DNA of 64,000 nt from Vibrio sp. CK2-1 (GCF_021726515.1 NZ_JAKKCJ010000002.1:310001-374000), one strand, 5' to 3'. Positions 1-9,820 are shown, counted from the stretch's first letter. Program-made: numbers and translations. Notes: a model not told the origin generated them from the letters alone.

Positions 1-873
1 TCTCGTCAATCGGCGGCGTTTGTTTCTGGTGTGGTCAAAGACGCTTTCAGCTTATGGCTTAATGAAAAACCGCAAATCGCAGAGTTACTAGCAGAATCTT
101 GTATTGCTAACGCTCATCGTCGTATGCGTGCTAGTAAAAAAGTGGTGCGTAAGAAAGTCGCATCAGGTCCAGCACTGCCGGGTAAATTGACTGACTGCTC
201 AGTACAAGACTTAAACCGTACCGAACTTTTCTTAGTGGAAGGGGACTCGGCGGGCGGTTCAGCCAAGCAAGCTCGTGATCGTGAATTCCAAGCCATCATG
301 CCGCTGCGTGGTAAAATCTTAAATACTTGGGAAGTGTCTTCAGACCAAGTTCTTGCCTCTGATGAAGTTCACAATATCTCGGTTGCATTAGGCATCGACC
401 CAGATACGGATAATCTTGATGGTTTACGCTACGGCAAAATCTGTATTCTTGCCGATGCGGACTCAGATGGTTTGCATATCGCGACACTACTTTGTGCGCT
501 ATTTATGCGTCATTTTGAATCTCTGGTTCGTGCTGGTCATGTATATGTTGCCATGCCTCCTTTGTTCCGTATCGACTGTGGTAAAGAAGTCTTCTATGCC
601 CTAGATGAAGCAGAAAAAGATGGCATTTTAGAGCGATTAAGCAATAAGAAAGCCAAAATTAACGTGCAGCGATTTAAAGGTTTGGGTGAGATGAACCCAT
701 TGCAACTTCGCGAAACGACCATGGATCCAAACACTCGTCGCTTAGTGCAATTAACCGTTGATGACGATGAGCAAACCATGGAAATGATGGATATGCTACT
801 AGGTAAAAAACGTGCGGAAGACCGTCGTAATTGGCTACAAGCCTACGGTGATCAAGCAGACGTAGAGCTATAA
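1..873 (+). CDS. parE: DNA topoisomerase IV subunit B, 3' part
   Basis: This is the C-terminal part of ParE, the ATPase/TOPRIM subunit of topoisomerase IV, which with ParC unlinks daughter chromosomes. The reading frame is open from base 1, so the gene starts upstream of the window and 290 residues are visible. The TOPRIM domain is clear: EGDSAGGSAKQARD holds the catalytic Glu at about window residue 80, and the metal-binding DADSDG motif follows at about base 453. The C-terminal RFKGLGEMNP motif typical of ParE/GyrB is present. It lacks the long insert that marks enterobacterial GyrB, and parC follows after 31 bp, so ParE is preferred to GyrB. An in-frame GTG at 31 is not a real start because homology continues upstream of it. 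Confidence 0.96.
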   Translation, partial: SRQSAAFVSGVVKDAFSLWLNEKPQIAELLAESCIANAHRRMRASKKVVRKKVASGPALPGKLTDCSVQDLNRTELFLVEGDSAGGSAKQARDREFQAIMPLRGKILNTWEVSSDQVLASDEVHNISVALGIDPDTDNLDGLRYGKICILADADSDGLHIATLLCALFMRHFESLVRAGHVYVAMPPLFRIDCGKEVFYALDEAEKDGILERLSNKKAKINVQRFKGLGEMNPLQLRETTMDPNTRRLVQLTVDDDEQTMEMMDMLLGKKRAEDRRNWLQAYGDQADVEL

Positions 874-904
874 GCCCTTTATAGAAAAGAATTAAGGTTA
901 ATCA

Positions 905-3178
905 ATGAGTTCTGAAATGACATTTGATGGCGTTGAACAGTTAGCCCTGCGCAAGTTTACTGAAGATGCGTATCTAAACTATTCAATGTACGTAATTATG
1001 GACCGTGCCTTACCGTATGTCGGGGACGGCCTCAAGCCAGTACAGCGTCGTATTATTTATGCGATGTCTGAGCTTGGTTTATCCGCTGCAGCTAAATATA
1101 AAAAATCCGCTCGTACCGTCGGTGATGTACTAGGTAAATACCACCCTCATGGTGATTCAGCCTGTTATGAAGCCATGGTATTGATGGCTCAGCCGTTTTC
1201 TTACCGTTATCCACTGGTTGATGGTCAAGGTAACTGGGGTGCGCCGGATGATCCTAAGTCTTTCGCTGCGATGCGTTATACCGAAGCCAAACTCTCTAAG
1301 TTTGCTGAAGTATTGCTCGGTGAACTAGGCCAAGGCACAGTGGAATGGACGCCAAACTTTGATGGCACCATGAAAGAGCCGAAAATGCTGCCGGCGCGTT
1401 TGCCGCACATTTTACTTAATGGCATTACCGGTATTGCGGTTGGTATGGCGACGGATATTCCACCACATAACGTGCGTGAAATTGCTGGCGCGGCGGTGCA
1501 TTTGATTGATAACCCGAAAGCTGACTTGGGCGAAGTGATGGAGCATGTAAAAGGCCCAGACTACCCAACGGAAGCGGAAATCATCTCGGCACCGGCTGAT
1601 ATCGAAAAAATTTATCGCAATGGCCGTGGCAGCATTAAGATGCGTGCGGTATGGCATAAAGAAGGCTCTGATGTAGTTATTACCGCCTTGCCACACCAAG
1701 TATCTGGCGCAAAACTGCTTGAGCAAATTGCCAACCAGATGCGAGCTAAAAAGCTGCCGATGGTCGATGATCTGCGTGATGAATCGGATCATGAAAACCC
1801 AACTCGTATTGTGATTGTACCGCGTTCAAACCGTGTCGATTGCGATCAGTTAATGAACCACTTATTTGCTTCAACCGATCTTGAGAAAAACTACCGTGTT
1901 AACTTAAACATGATTGGTTTAGACAATCGCCCGGAAGTGAAAGGTTTAGTTCAAATTCTGCTTGAGTGGATTGAATTCCGTAAAACCACAGTACGCCGTC
2001 GTTTACAACATCGCTTAGACAAAGTACTCGACCGTCTACATATCTTAGAAGGTTTACTGGTTGCTTATCTAAACCTTGATGAAGTGATTGATATTATCCG
2101 TACTGAAGATGAGCCCAAAGAAGTGTTAATGGCGCGCTTTGGAATTACGGAAATTCAAGCTAATGCGATTTTAGATACTCGCTTGCGTAACTTAGCCAAG
2201 CTTGAAGAAATGAAGCTGCGTGGCGAGCAAGATGAGTTAGAAAAAGAGCGTCAAAAACTAGAGCAACTGCTAGGCTCAGATCGTCGTTTAAATACTTTGA
2301 TCAAGAAAGAAATCCAAGCGGATGCGGAAAAATACGGTGATGATCGTCGCTCTCCACTGGTTGAACGTGCAGAAGCGAAAGCCTTAACTGAACGTGACTT
2401 GATTCCAAGTGAGCCGATTACGGTTGTACTATCTGAAAAAGGTTGGATCCGTCATGCTAAAGGCCATGATGTTGATGCATCGACTCTGAACTATAAATCC
2501 GGTGATGGTTATCTTGCTTCAGCGCATGGTAAGAGCAACCAGCCTGCGGTGTTCTTAGGTTCTGATGGGCGTAGTTATTCATTAGAATCGCACTCGCTTC
2601 CTTCGGCACGTAGTCAAGGTGAGCCTATTACTGGCCGTTTAGGGATTGCCGAAGGCAGTCAAATTCGCCAAGTCTTGATGGGCGAAGAAGATCAACTATG
2701 GCTAATTGCCTCTGATGCCGGCTATGGTTTTGTCTGTAAAGGTGCCGATCTATTATCGAAAAACCGCAGCGGTAAGGCATTGTTAAATCTTCCTGAAAAC
2801 TCAGAAGTACTACCGCCGAGCCGAGTTTCGGATATCGAGAAAGATGAGATTTTAGTGATCACTAATGATGGCAGAATGCTGCTATTCCCGATCAAAGACC
2901 TACCTCAGCTAAGCAAAGGTAAAGGCAATAAGATCATCAACATTCCTTCAGCCAAAGCTAAAGCGCGTGAAGAAGTGGTCTCGCAACTGATTGCTATTCC
3001 TTATGGCGTGACGGTGACCTTATATGCAGGCAAACGTAAGCTAGGCTTGAAACCGATTGATTTGGATAACTTCCGAGGTGAACGTGGCCGTCGTGGTGGT
3101 AAGCTACCAAGAGGCTTACAACGTGTGACTCGTATTGAAGTCGAATCAAATGCTTCTGGTGATACAGAAGAAGAGTAA
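905..3178 (+). CDS. parC: DNA topoisomerase IV subunit A
   Basis: ParC cuts and rejoins DNA in topoisomerase IV; it decatenates chromosomes with ParE. The 757-residue length fits the family. The catalytic tyrosine is Tyr125 in [11 protein letters not shown]. The quinolone-resistance region reads [10 protein letters not shown] with Ser85 and Glu89, the residues expected in quinolone-sensitive Vibrio ParC. A coiled-coil segment follows at about 440-480, and the C-terminal half forms the degenerate beta-propeller. The ATG at 905 is preceded by an AAGG-type ribosome site and lies 31 bp after parE, so the two genes are probably co-transcribed. A strong hairpin terminator ends the unit at 3201-3240. 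Confidence 0.98.
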   Translation: MSSEMTFDGVEQLALRKFTEDAYLNYSMYVIMDRALPYVGDGLKPVQRRIIYAMSELGLSAAAKYKKSARTVGDVLGKYHPHGDSACYEAMVLMAQPFSYRYPLVDGQGNWGAPDDPKSFAAMRYTEAKLSKFAEVLLGELGQGTVEWTPNFDGTMKEPKMLPARLPHILLNGITGIAVGMATDIPPHNVREIAGAAVHLIDNPKADLGEVMEHVKGPDYPTEAEIISAPADIEKIYRNGRGSIKMRAVWHKEGSDVVITALPHQVSGAKLLEQIANQMRAKKLPMVDDLRDESDHENPTRIVIVPRSNRVDCDQLMNHLFASTDLEKNYRVNLNMIGLDNRPEVKGLVQILLEWIEFRKTTVRRRLQHRLDKVLDRLHILEGLLVAYLNLDEVIDIIRTEDEPKEVLMARFGITEIQANAILDTRLRNLAKLEEMKLRGEQDELEKERQKLEQLLGSDRRLNTLIKKEIQADAEKYGDDRRSPLVERAEAKALTERDLIPSEPITVVLSEKGWIRHAKGHDVDASTLNYKSGDGYLASAHGKSNQPAVFLGSDGRSYSLESHSLPSARSQGEPITGRLGIAEGSQIRQVLMGEEDQLWLIASDAGYGFVCKGADLLSKNRSGKALLNLPENSEVLPPSRVSDIEKDEILVITNDGRMLLFPIKDLPQLSKGKGNKIINIPSAKAKAREEVVSQLIAIPYGVTVTLYAGKRKLGLKPIDLDNFRGERGRRGGKLPRGLQRVTRIEVESNASGDTEEE

Positions 3179-3200
3179 TCTTCGATAGTTAGTTATATCT

Positions 3201-3240
3201 AAAAATGCCACTTGGGTTTAACTCAAGTGGCATTTATTTT
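3201..3240 (+). terminator. Rho-independent terminator after parC
   Basis: A perfect hairpin is seen: TGCCACTTG pairs with CAAGTGGCA around a short loop, with an A-run before it and a T-rich stretch after it. It begins 22 bp after the parC stop codon. The flanking A and T runs mean it could also act on the opposite strand for the convergent transporter gene. Confidence 0.85.
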
Positions 3241-3275
3241 GTCTCGTGTCTCGTGTCTCGTGTCTCGTGTCTCGT
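3241..3275. repeat. Tandem heptamer GTCTCGT, five copies
   Basis: Five exact copies of GTCTCGT run head to tail, followed by a broken sixth (GTCGAG). They sit between the parC terminator and the stop codon of the convergent transporter gene. The unit belongs to the same CTCGTNN heptad alphabet seen in larger intergenic elements elsewhere in this window. A pure short tandem array like this is prone to copy-number change by slippage, but it is outside any reading frame I accept. Confidence 0.9.
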
Positions 3276-3281
3276 GTCGAG

Positions 3282-4157
3282 TTATGTCCACATCACTAAA
3301 ACTGCCGCAATCGCCACCAGAACCAAACCTAAACCATCCTTAATTTTGACTTTTTGCTTTAACCAAAGTACTGAAATCATCATGGTAAAAAAGATTTCAA
3401 CTTGCCCTAGTGTTTTAACATATGGCACTGCTTCTAGTGACATGGCACTAAACCAACCAATCGATCCTAAACAACTTGTCGTACTGGCAAGAAAGGTTAG
3501 TTTGGGACGCTGCCACAAGGCTTGTAAGGTGGATTTGTCGGTTATAAAAATATAAGCCAGTAAGATAAGAGTTTGTATGCTGATCACTAGCCACAACACC
3601 CAAGCGGCGTTATAAGGAAAGGGCAAGTTAAGCGATAGACTGGCTTCTCTGATCCACAACGACGTTAAAGCAAATGCACTACCGCAGCATAAACCAAGTA
3701 AAACGGTTGAAAGGGAAATGCCTCGAATACCAGAGGTAGTACTTAATAGAAATACCCCGATGCCACCTAAGCAGACGCCCATCCAACCGAGTAGTGATAA
3801 TTGAGTACCAAAAAACAACATTCCCAAAATAGCGGCAGCTAATGCTTCACTTTTGGCAAGCCCAGCACCAATTGCGTAATTATTGAGTTTAAATAATTGC
3901 ACCATTAGCGCGGTGGCGAGGATCTGCATTAAAGCGGCAGCAATAACAAAGGAAACAAAGCGAATATTGAATTCAGGTAAAGCGACAGGGTTAGTTTGAT
4001 AAAGGGCAAAGAGATACAGCGCAGCAATCGGGCTAGCCCATAAAAAGCGAGCTAAGGTGACCCCTAGTGTTTTGACCTCTGCGGATAGTTTACTTTGAAA
4101 AGCATTGCGCCAAGACTGCATAAAGGCAGCCATCAAAGTAAACAATATCCATGTCAT
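3282..4157 (-). CDS. EamA/DMT-family transporter
   Basis: This is a 291-residue inner-membrane protein with about ten hydrophobic segments arranged as two related halves, the pattern of EamA-type drug/metabolite transporters. It begins MTWILFTLMAAFMQSWRNAF and ends in a hydrophobic helix with a short charged link (KQKVKIKDG) before it, typical of the second EamA repeat. Substrates of this family range from amino acids to nucleotide sugars, and nothing here points to one. It is convergent with parC, and its stop codon directly follows the heptamer array. It precedes no obvious partner; degS upstream on the same strand is 25 bp away and could share a transcript. Confidence 0.85.
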   Translation of the reverse strand: MTWILFTLMAAFMQSWRNAFQSKLSAEVKTLGVTLARFLWASPIAALYLFALYQTNPVALPEFNIRFVSFVIAAALMQILATALMVQLFKLNNYAIGAGLAKSEALAAAILGMLFFGTQLSLLGWMGVCLGGIGVFLLSTTSGIRGISLSTVLLGLCCGSAFALTSLWIREASLSLNLPFPYNAAWVLWLVISIQTLILLAYIFITDKSTLQALWQRPKLTFLASTTSCLGSIGWFSAMSLEAVPYVKTLGQVEIFFTMMISVLWLKQKVKIKDGLGLVLVAIAAVLVMWT

Positions 4158-4182
4158 AATTTGTTTTCTCTTATGTGACTAG

Positions 4183-5247
4183 TTAATCCCTAGGATCTTC
4201 TTCGATGGTGACAGGTAGTGTGACGGTTTTCCCATCGCGCAACACATCAAAATCAACCGTAGTGCCAGGTCTCAATTCGGTGACCATTTCCATAACGCTT
4301 TGGCTGTTAAGTACTTTTTTTCCATCAATGGCAACGAGTACATCTTTCTCTTTTAAGCCCGCTTTATCGGCAGGTCCACCTTCTGCAATGCTGAGTACAA
4401 TGATGCCACTCACATGATCAATACCGAGTAGGCGCGCGGCAACCGCGTTCATGTCTTGGCCATCAATGCCTATGTAACCACGGATAACCCGACCATCGGC
4501 AATAATTTTGGTCATGATTTTATAAGCCAAAGGGTAGGGAATAGCGAAAGAGATGCCATAGGTTTCAAGGTCGGTCGCTTGTTGAAATGAAGCGGTATTA
4601 ATCCCGATAAGCTCACCGCGAGTGTTTACTAATGCGCCCCCTGAGTTACCTTTATTAATAGCCGCATCCGTTTGGATAAATGCTTGACGGCCATCGGCGC
4701 TAACAGAGGAGCGACCAATAGCCGAAATAATACCAAATGTGGTGGTTTGACCTAGGTTGTAAGGGTTACCGATTGCTAAAACAATATCACCAACTTTGGT
4801 TTTACTGTGCGAGTTTTGTGGAATAACCGGTAGATTGGTCATTTCAACTTTGAGTACCGCAATATCGGTTTGCTTATCGGTGCCGACTAATTGAGCGCTC
4901 GATACTCGGCCATCTTGCAATGCGACCACGATTTGATCGGCCTGTGCGACGACGTGGTAGTTGGTAATGATATAGCCTTTATCTGAGACAATAACTCCAG
5001 AGCCAAGTCCTTGAGTTTTAAGCTTTAAGCGATCACCTTCTACATATTGACGACTGTAAATATTCGCCACCGCAGGGCCTGCGCGATGTACCGCGTGGCT
5101 GAATGAAACTTGCACATCATTGATATTTTCAGCTTTAGATTCGCTTTCGATATGAACTAAATCCTGACGTAATGAGGGAACGGCAATAAGAATGACCGCT
5201 GCTGTTGCTAGCCCGATAAGAATAGGTCGAAGCAAAAATTTAAGCAT
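4183..5247 (-). CDS. degS: Site-1 periplasmic serine protease DegS
   Basis: DegS is an inner-membrane-anchored HtrA-type protease that senses unfolded outer-membrane protein C-termini through its PDZ domain and starts RseA cleavage to release sigma-E. The 354-residue protein has an N-terminal membrane anchor (about 5-24), a trypsin-like domain with the His98, Asp128, Ser202 triad (TNYHV, TDIAVL, GNSGGAL), and one PDZ domain at about 255-350. A single PDZ domain and an uncleaved anchor separate it from DegP/DegQ. It lies downstream of degQ on the same strand, the usual degQ-degS order, with a terminator-like hairpin between them, so it may have its own promoter in the 131-bp gap. Confidence 0.95.
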   Translation of the reverse strand: MLKFLLRPILIGLATAAVILIAVPSLRQDLVHIESESKAENINDVQVSFSHAVHRAGPAVANIYSRQYVEGDRLKLKTQGLGSGVIVSDKGYIITNYHVVAQADQIVVALQDGRVSSAQLVGTDKQTDIAVLKVEMTNLPVIPQNSHSKTKVGDIVLAIGNPYNLGQTTTFGIISAIGRSSVSADGRQAFIQTDAAINKGNSGGALVNTRGELIGINTASFQQATDLETYGISFAIPYPLAYKIMTKIIADGRVIRGYIGIDGQDMNAVAARLLGIDHVSGIIVLSIAEGGPADKAGLKEKDVLVAIDGKKVLNSQSVMEMVTELRPGTTVDFDVLRDGKTVTLPVTIEEDPRD

Positions 5248-5318
5248 TTTTTCCTCAAATAGGCAGAATTAGAAAAGAGATGATTTGGCAAAGAATAGCA
5301 CTGGATGGAAAGCAAAGA

Positions 5319-5348
5319 AAAGAGAAGTTTACAGGGAAACTTCTCTTT
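5319..5348 (-). terminator. Hairpin terminator after degQ
   Basis: A 12-bp perfect stem (AAAGAGAAGTTT with its complement AAACTTCTCTTT) around a 6-nt loop lies 31 bp past the degQ stop on the minus strand. The following bases are only moderately T-rich (TTCTTTG), so termination may be partial. Confidence 0.65.
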
Positions 5349-5378
5349 CAGTGAGGCTTTATGCTGTTTGAGAGGATT

Positions 5379-6752
5379 CTATTTCACCACAAGATAAATG
5401 GTTCGATCGCCTCGTTGAATATTTAAAGCCAGAATATTGGTTTTTTGATCGAGCACTTTTTTCATTTGCGCTAGGTTTTTCACGCGAGTTCGATTGACAC
5501 CAATAATAATGTCGCCTTGTTGTAGTTGGTAGGCTTCGGCAGGCGAACCTTTGGCAATATCGGTAATTTTAATCCCTGAAATAGCATCACTACTATCGGT
5601 ATTACTGAATTTCGCCCCTTCTAGTCCTGGGTGAATATCACTGGCACTAGCTTGAATTTGTTCGGCTTCGCCAAGGGTCACGGTTTTAGATAACGCTTTA
5701 CCATCACGAATTAAGCCAAGTTTGACAGTTTTGCCCGCTCCTATGGTAGCGATTTTCGCTCTAAGCTCTCCGAAAGTATCAATGTTTTTATCATTTATTG
5801 AAGTGATCACATCGCCCGCTTGTAGGCCAGCTTTCTCGGCTGCACTGTCTGGCAGTACTTGGCTGACAAATGCACCTTTACTACTGTTATAACCCATGGC
5901 TTCAGCAAGATCTGGTGTAATTTCTCCACCTTGAATCCCCAAAATGCCACGTTTTACGCCGCCGAATTCAATAATTTGCTCGGTTAGGTTTTTCACCATG
6001 TTGGAGGGAATGGCAAACCCAATACCTACATTACCTCCACTTGGCCCAAGGATAGCGGTATTGATCCCGACGAGTTCACCGTTGAGGTTCACCAGTGCGC
6101 CGCCTGAGTTACCGGTATTGATAGCCGCATCGGTTTGAATAAAGTTTTCAAAGTTCTCAATGTTAAGCCCACTACGTCCTAGCGCAGAAATAATGCCCGA
6201 GGTTACGGTTTGCCCAAGTCCAAATGGGTTGCCTATCGCCACTGCAAAATCACCGACACGCAATTGATCGGAGTCGGACATTTTTATTTGTACTAAGTCG
6301 GATACTTTTTTGTCGAGTTTGATGATCGCAATATCGGATAACTTATCGCCACCAATTAACGTAGCTTTCACTTCTCGTCCATCTGACAGTGCCACGAGAA
6401 TTTTATCGGCATCATTGATGACATGGTAGTTAGTGACGATGTAGCCATTTTTAGCATCAATAATAACCCCAGAGCCTAGTCCTCTAAATTGTCTCTCAGG
6501 TAGAGATTGCGCAGGAAAGTCAGGGCCGAAGAAAAAGCGAAATTGCTCAGGAATAGATTGATTGCTGGCGTTTTTTTTACCCTCAACCAACACCGAGACA
6601 ACCGCAGGCGTCACTTGTTCTAGCATAGGTGCTAGGCTGGGCATTTGTTGACCATTGACTGAATTAGGAAGGCTTGCTGAAGCTGAAACCGGGGTAAAGA
6701 TAGCGCTGAGGCTTAGTGAGATAGCGCTCAAAACAAGTAAAGGTTTTTTCAT
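5379..6752 (-). CDS. degQ: Do-family periplasmic serine protease/chaperone (DegQ/DegP)
   Basis: This is a soluble periplasmic HtrA protease and chaperone of 457 residues. It has a signal peptide of about 25 residues ending near SASA, a protease domain with His110, Asp140 and Ser216 (TNYHV, LSDIAII, GNSGGAL), and two PDZ domains (about 255-345 and 370-455), the architecture of DegP/DegQ. The LA-loop (residues 60-90) is of DegQ-like, modest length, and the gene sits next to degS as degQ does in E. coli. I therefore use degQ, though many Vibrio annotations call this gene degP. It is probably induced by envelope stress; no sigma-E promoter was confidently identified. Confidence 0.93.
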   Translation of the reverse strand: MKKPLLVLSAISLSLSAIFTPVSASASLPNSVNGQQMPSLAPMLEQVTPAVVSVLVEGKKNASNQSIPEQFRFFFGPDFPAQSLPERQFRGLGSGVIIDAKNGYIVTNYHVINDADKILVALSDGREVKATLIGGDKLSDIAIIKLDKKVSDLVQIKMSDSDQLRVGDFAVAIGNPFGLGQTVTSGIISALGRSGLNIENFENFIQTDAAINTGNSGGALVNLNGELVGINTAILGPSGGNVGIGFAIPSNMVKNLTEQIIEFGGVKRGILGIQGGEITPDLAEAMGYNSSKGAFVSQVLPDSAAEKAGLQAGDVITSINDKNIDTFGELRAKIATIGAGKTVKLGLIRDGKALSKTVTLGEAEQIQASASDIHPGLEGAKFSNTDSSDAISGIKITDIAKGSPAEAYQLQQGDIIIGVNRTRVKNLAQMKKVLDQKTNILALNIQRGDRTIYLVVK

Positions 6753-6846
6753 TCTAATACTCCTTTATTGAACAAAATCAATATCAAGGGATTAGAACTA
6801 AAAACCTTTACAAAGTTCCCAAAATGAACCGTTTAATGAGCGCTAT

Positions 6847-7287
6847 TTATGACGCTTTATTCAACTCTGGAGAATCAACATAAGTCTTTGGTTGTTCTTT
6901 TAATAACCCCGTTGAGCCATTAGCGTAGTCTTTAGGTTGAATCTCAGGTGCTTCTTCAGGCTTACTACGTTCTTCAGATGGTGCTTCAGTAGTTTGAGTG
7001 ATAAATGGATTATCTTGCTTGGGAATATTTGGCAATAGATCAGTTGAAGTCTGTGCCATGTGTTGATAAAGCTTAGTGTAATTTTTACCAAGAGTATCAA
7101 GCATTTCAGCGGCATTTGAAAAGTGATCAGAAAGATCTTGGCGATGCTGCTCTAGTTCAAATTTAGCAGTCTCGAGTTCTTTTTGTAGTTGTTTGTGTTT
7201 CTTGTACTCAGGCGTCATTAAGCGGGCAACGATAATGCCGATAATGATACCGATAACCAAACCTACTGCAGCATAAAGAAAAGCCAT
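6847..7287 (-). CDS. zapG: Z-ring-associated protein ZapG (YhcB/DUF1043)
   Basis: This is a 146-residue inner-membrane protein of the YhcB (DUF1043) family, linked to cell division and envelope growth. One N-terminal transmembrane helix rich in Gly and Ile (residues 4-22) is followed by a charged coiled coil (about 28-60), then the family signature region DHFSNAAEMLDTLGKNYTKL. The rest is a low-complexity Pro/Glu/Lys tail. A good ribosome site (AAGGAG) precedes the ATG. It is divergent from zapE across 179 bp, the same pairing as yhcB and yhcM (zapE) in E. coli. Confidence 0.9.
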   Translation of the reverse strand: MAFLYAAVGLVIGIIIGIIVARLMTPEYKKHKQLQKELETAKFELEQHRQDLSDHFSNAAEMLDTLGKNYTKLYQHMAQTSTDLLPNIPKQDNPFITQTTEAPSEERSKPEEAPEIQPKDYANGSTGLLKEQPKTYVDSPELNKAS

Positions 7288-7466
7288 ATAAGCTCCTTAC
7301 TATTGATTTTTAACATGTTTATTACGACGTGTTATACATGTTTGCAATACATGGTACTATGAGATTCTTGCTCTATAAAGCAAAAACTGCCCTTAAAAAC
7401 GTCTAACGTAGATGGGCTGATTTTTCTCAACATTCCACTTTATTTCGTATTCATGGATGACATTGA

Positions 7467-8570
7467 ATGATGACGCCTAAGCAAAAGTATCAGCACGACA
7501 TTGAACATTCTGGGTTTCAATATGACCCAGCGCAACAATATGCCGTTGAGAAACTGGATCAACTTTATCACCAATTTCTTGAGTATGTATCAACTCCACC
7601 AGAAAAACCGAGTTTATTTTCAAAATTGTTAGGTCGGAAGGCTCAAGTCACCATTCCTAAAGGGCTATATTTTTGGGGCGGGGTAGGTCGTGGTAAAACT
7701 TATCTGATGGATTTGTTTTTTGATGCGTTGCCTTATGAAAAAAAGAGCCGCATGCACTTTCATCGCTTTATGCAAAAGGTGCATGCTGAGCTTTCTAGTT
7801 TAAAAGATGTCAGCGATCCGTTGCAGGTCGTCGCTGATAGGTTTAAGCAGCAAGCGGATATCATTTGTTTTGATGAATTTTTTGTTTCCGATATCACTGA
7901 TGCAATGATTTTGGGGACTTTGTTTGAAGCGCTATTTGAGCGTGGCATTGTGCTTGTGGCGACATCAAATATTCCGCCTAAAGATTTATATCGTAATGGC
8001 TTACAACGCGCCCGCTTTCTACCGGCCATTAAGCTGATTGAACAGCAATGTATCGAAGTGAATATTGATAGCGGTATTGATTATCGAATGCGAACGCTTG
8101 AACAAGCTGAAATTTACCACTTCCCATTAGACGAAAAAGCGCAGGCCAATTTAGAGCATTATTATTCGCAACTCAGCCGAGATGAATGTCGAGACACTAA
8201 ATCTGTCGAGATTAATAATCGTAATATTGAGGTTAAAGGCGCATGTGATGGCGTGTTGTATGCCAGTTTTTCTCAGCTTTGTGAAAGCTCGCGTAGTCAG
8301 TCTGACTATATTGAAATGTCTCGCCTGTACCACACAGTCTTACTTTCTGAAGTGAAGCAAATGGGGCGTAATCGAGATGATGCGGCACGCCGGTTTATTG
8401 CTTTGGTGGATGAGTTTTATGAGCGTAATGTGACGTTAATTATTTCAGCGGAAGTGGCACTAGAGTCTTTATATAGTGAAGGGCAGCTTGAATTTGAATT
8501 TCAGCGGTGCCAATCACGTTTAATCGAGATGCAGAGTCTTGATTACTTAGCCAATGAACACTTGGCTTAA
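7467..8570 (+). CDS. zapE: Cell division protein ZapE (AFG1-like ATPase)
   Basis: ZapE is a cytoplasmic AAA-type ATPase of the AFG1/LACE1 family that associates with the Z-ring. The 367-residue protein shows a Walker A motif GGVGRGKT at 71-78 within the family sequence FWGGVGRGKTYLMD, and a Walker B motif IICFDEFFVSD at about 130-140, followed by the sensor region LVATSNIPP. Two adjacent ATG codons open the gene (7467 and 7470); the first is taken, but either is possible. It is divergent from zapG. Confidence 0.94.
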   Translation: MMTPKQKYQHDIEHSGFQYDPAQQYAVEKLDQLYHQFLEYVSTPPEKPSLFSKLLGRKAQVTIPKGLYFWGGVGRGKTYLMDLFFDALPYEKKSRMHFHRFMQKVHAELSSLKDVSDPLQVVADRFKQQADIICFDEFFVSDITDAMILGTLFEALFERGIVLVATSNIPPKDLYRNGLQRARFLPAIKLIEQQCIEVNIDSGIDYRMRTLEQAEIYHFPLDEKAQANLEHYYSQLSRDECRDTKSVEINNRNIEVKGACDGVLYASFSQLCESSRSQSDYIEMSRLYHTVLLSEVKQMGRNRDDAARRFIALVDEFYERNVTLIISAEVALESLYSEGQLEFEFQRCQSRLIEMQSLDYLANEHLA

Positions 8571-8698
8571 TATAGGGTTGTGGGTCAGTGCAGGCTAGAT
8601 TTCTATACTAAAATATAGAATTAACTAGTGATTCATCGGTTTTTATAATTAATCTCAGTTTTTTGGTAAAAATAGATGATTTTTCCCTCACTCTTCTC

Positions 8699-8704
8699 TA
8701 TAAT
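8699..8704 (+). promoter_or_regulatory. Candidate -10 box for rplM-rpsI
   Basis: A perfect TATAAT lies about 185 bp upstream of rplM and is followed by a GC-rich stretch (CCTGCGACCC) that resembles a stringently controlled discriminator. No good -35 hexamer is visible at the right spacing, so this is a moderate call. It would produce a leader of about 175 nt. Confidence 0.5.
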
Positions 8705-8711
8705 CCTGCGA

Positions 8712-8889
8712 CCCACCGTTACTGCAGGCTAAGTTCTATGAACGAAGCCGAGAGTACCAACGACTCGAAGGGGTGATGAATGGGACTCTTAGACAGTGGG
8801 AATAAGCTTTTAGAGCTTCTTATCCTAAGGGTAATAAGCGGTTGCTTGTTCCTTAAACTATGAATTTAAATTAAACGGGTATTATTAGC
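8712..8889 (+). promoter_or_regulatory. Long 5' leader of rplM-rpsI
   Basis: Between the TATAAT box and the rplM start there are about 178 nt without a gene. They include a hairpin CTTATCC-TAA-GGGTAATAAG near 8820 and other short complementary stretches (AGCTTTT/AGAGCTT). In E. coli the rplM-rpsI operon is autoregulated by L13 acting on its mRNA leader; a similar role here is inference from position, length and foldback potential. Confidence 0.4.
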
Positions 8890-9318
8890 ATGAAAACTTT
8901 CGTTGCTAAACCAGAAACTGTAAAACGCGACTGGTATGTTGTAGACGCTGAAGGTAAAACTCTTGGCCGTCTAGCAAGTGAAATTGCATCTCGCCTACGT
9001 GGCAAACACAAAGCTGAGTACACTCCTCACGTTGACACTGGTGATTACATCATCGTTGTAAACGCTGAGAAAGTAGCTGTTACAGGTAACAAAGCGAAGG
9101 GTAAAATCTATTACCGTCACTCTGAGTTCCCTGGTGGCCTAAAATCAATCTCTTTCGAAAAACTGATTGATAAGAAGCCAGAAATGGTTATTGAACTAGC
9201 TGTTAAAGGTATGCTACCACGTGGTCCTCTTGGCCGTGCTATGTACCGTAAGCTAAAAGTTTACGCTGGCGCTGAGCACAACCATGTTGCTCAACAACCA
9301 CAAGTACTAGACATCTAA
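8890..9318 (+). CDS. rplM: 50S ribosomal protein L13
   Basis: Ribosomal protein L13 is an early-assembling component of the large subunit. The 142-residue length is exactly that of E. coli L13, and the family signature [20 protein letters not shown] is at about 109-128. Codon use is strongly biased, as expected for a highly expressed gene. It is 15 bp upstream of rpsI; the two form the universal L13-S9 operon. Confidence 0.99.
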   Translation: MKTFVAKPETVKRDWYVVDAEGKTLGRLASEIASRLRGKHKAEYTPHVDTGDYIIVVNAEKVAVTGNKAKGKIYYRHSEFPGGLKSISFEKLIDKKPEMVIELAVKGMLPRGPLGRAMYRKLKVYAGAEHNHVAQQPQVLDI

Positions 9319-9333
9319 TCGAGGATTATCGAA

Positions 9334-9726
9334 ATGGCAGAGAATCAATACTACGGCACTGGCCGTCGCAAAAGCTCAGCTGCTCGTGTTTTCATCAAAC
9401 CAGGCAGCGGCAACATCGTAATCAACAAACGTGACCTAGACACCTACTTCGGTCGTCCAACTTCACGTATGGTTGTTAAACAACCTCTTGAACTTGTTGA
9501 AATGGTAGAGAAACTTGACCTATACATCACTGTTAAAGGTGGTGGTATTTCTGGTCAAGCTGGTGCGATCCGTCACGGTATCACACGCGCTCTTATGGAA
9601 TACGATGAAACACTACGTCCTGCTCTACGCGCAGCTGGCTATGTTACGCGTGACGCTCGTTGCGTTGAACGTAAGAAAGTTGGTCTACGTAAAGCACGTC
9701 GTAAACCACAATTCTCTAAGCGTTAA
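9334..9726 (+). CDS. rpsI: 30S ribosomal protein S9
   Basis: S9 is a 130-residue small-subunit protein whose C-terminal tail reaches the P-site tRNA. The N-terminal [15 protein letters not shown] and the basic tail [14 protein letters not shown] ending in Lys-Arg are diagnostic. The gene is co-transcribed with rplM and ends at a terminator 65 bp downstream. Confidence 0.99.
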   Translation: MAENQYYGTGRRKSSAARVFIKPGSGNIVINKRDLDTYFGRPTSRMVVKQPLELVEMVEKLDLYITVKGGGISGQAGAIRHGITRALMEYDETLRPALRAAGYVTRDARCVERKKVGLRKARRKPQFSKR

Positions 9727-9790
9727 TTTTCTCTACAGAGTTTTCTCTGTATTGCAAAATCAACGTCACCAGTTTTCTGGTGTGTGGTTA

Positions 9791-9820
9791 CAAAAGCTCG
9801 GCTTCGGTCGGGCTTTTTTG
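9791..9820 (+). terminator. Rho-independent terminator after rpsI
   Basis: An 8-bp stem (AGCTCGGC with GTCGGGCT, including G-T pairs) closes a TTCG tetraloop and is followed by six T residues. It is a classic intrinsic terminator for the rplM-rpsI unit. Confidence 0.9.

Noticed and set aside
1412..1792. A 126-residue open frame antisense to parC
   Set aside because: It is fully inside conserved parC coding sequence with no ribosome site or recognisable domain.
3205..3555. A 116-residue open frame on the plus strand
   Set aside because: It starts in the parC terminator, runs through the heptamer array (giving a repetitive peptide) and lies antisense to a well-supported transporter gene.
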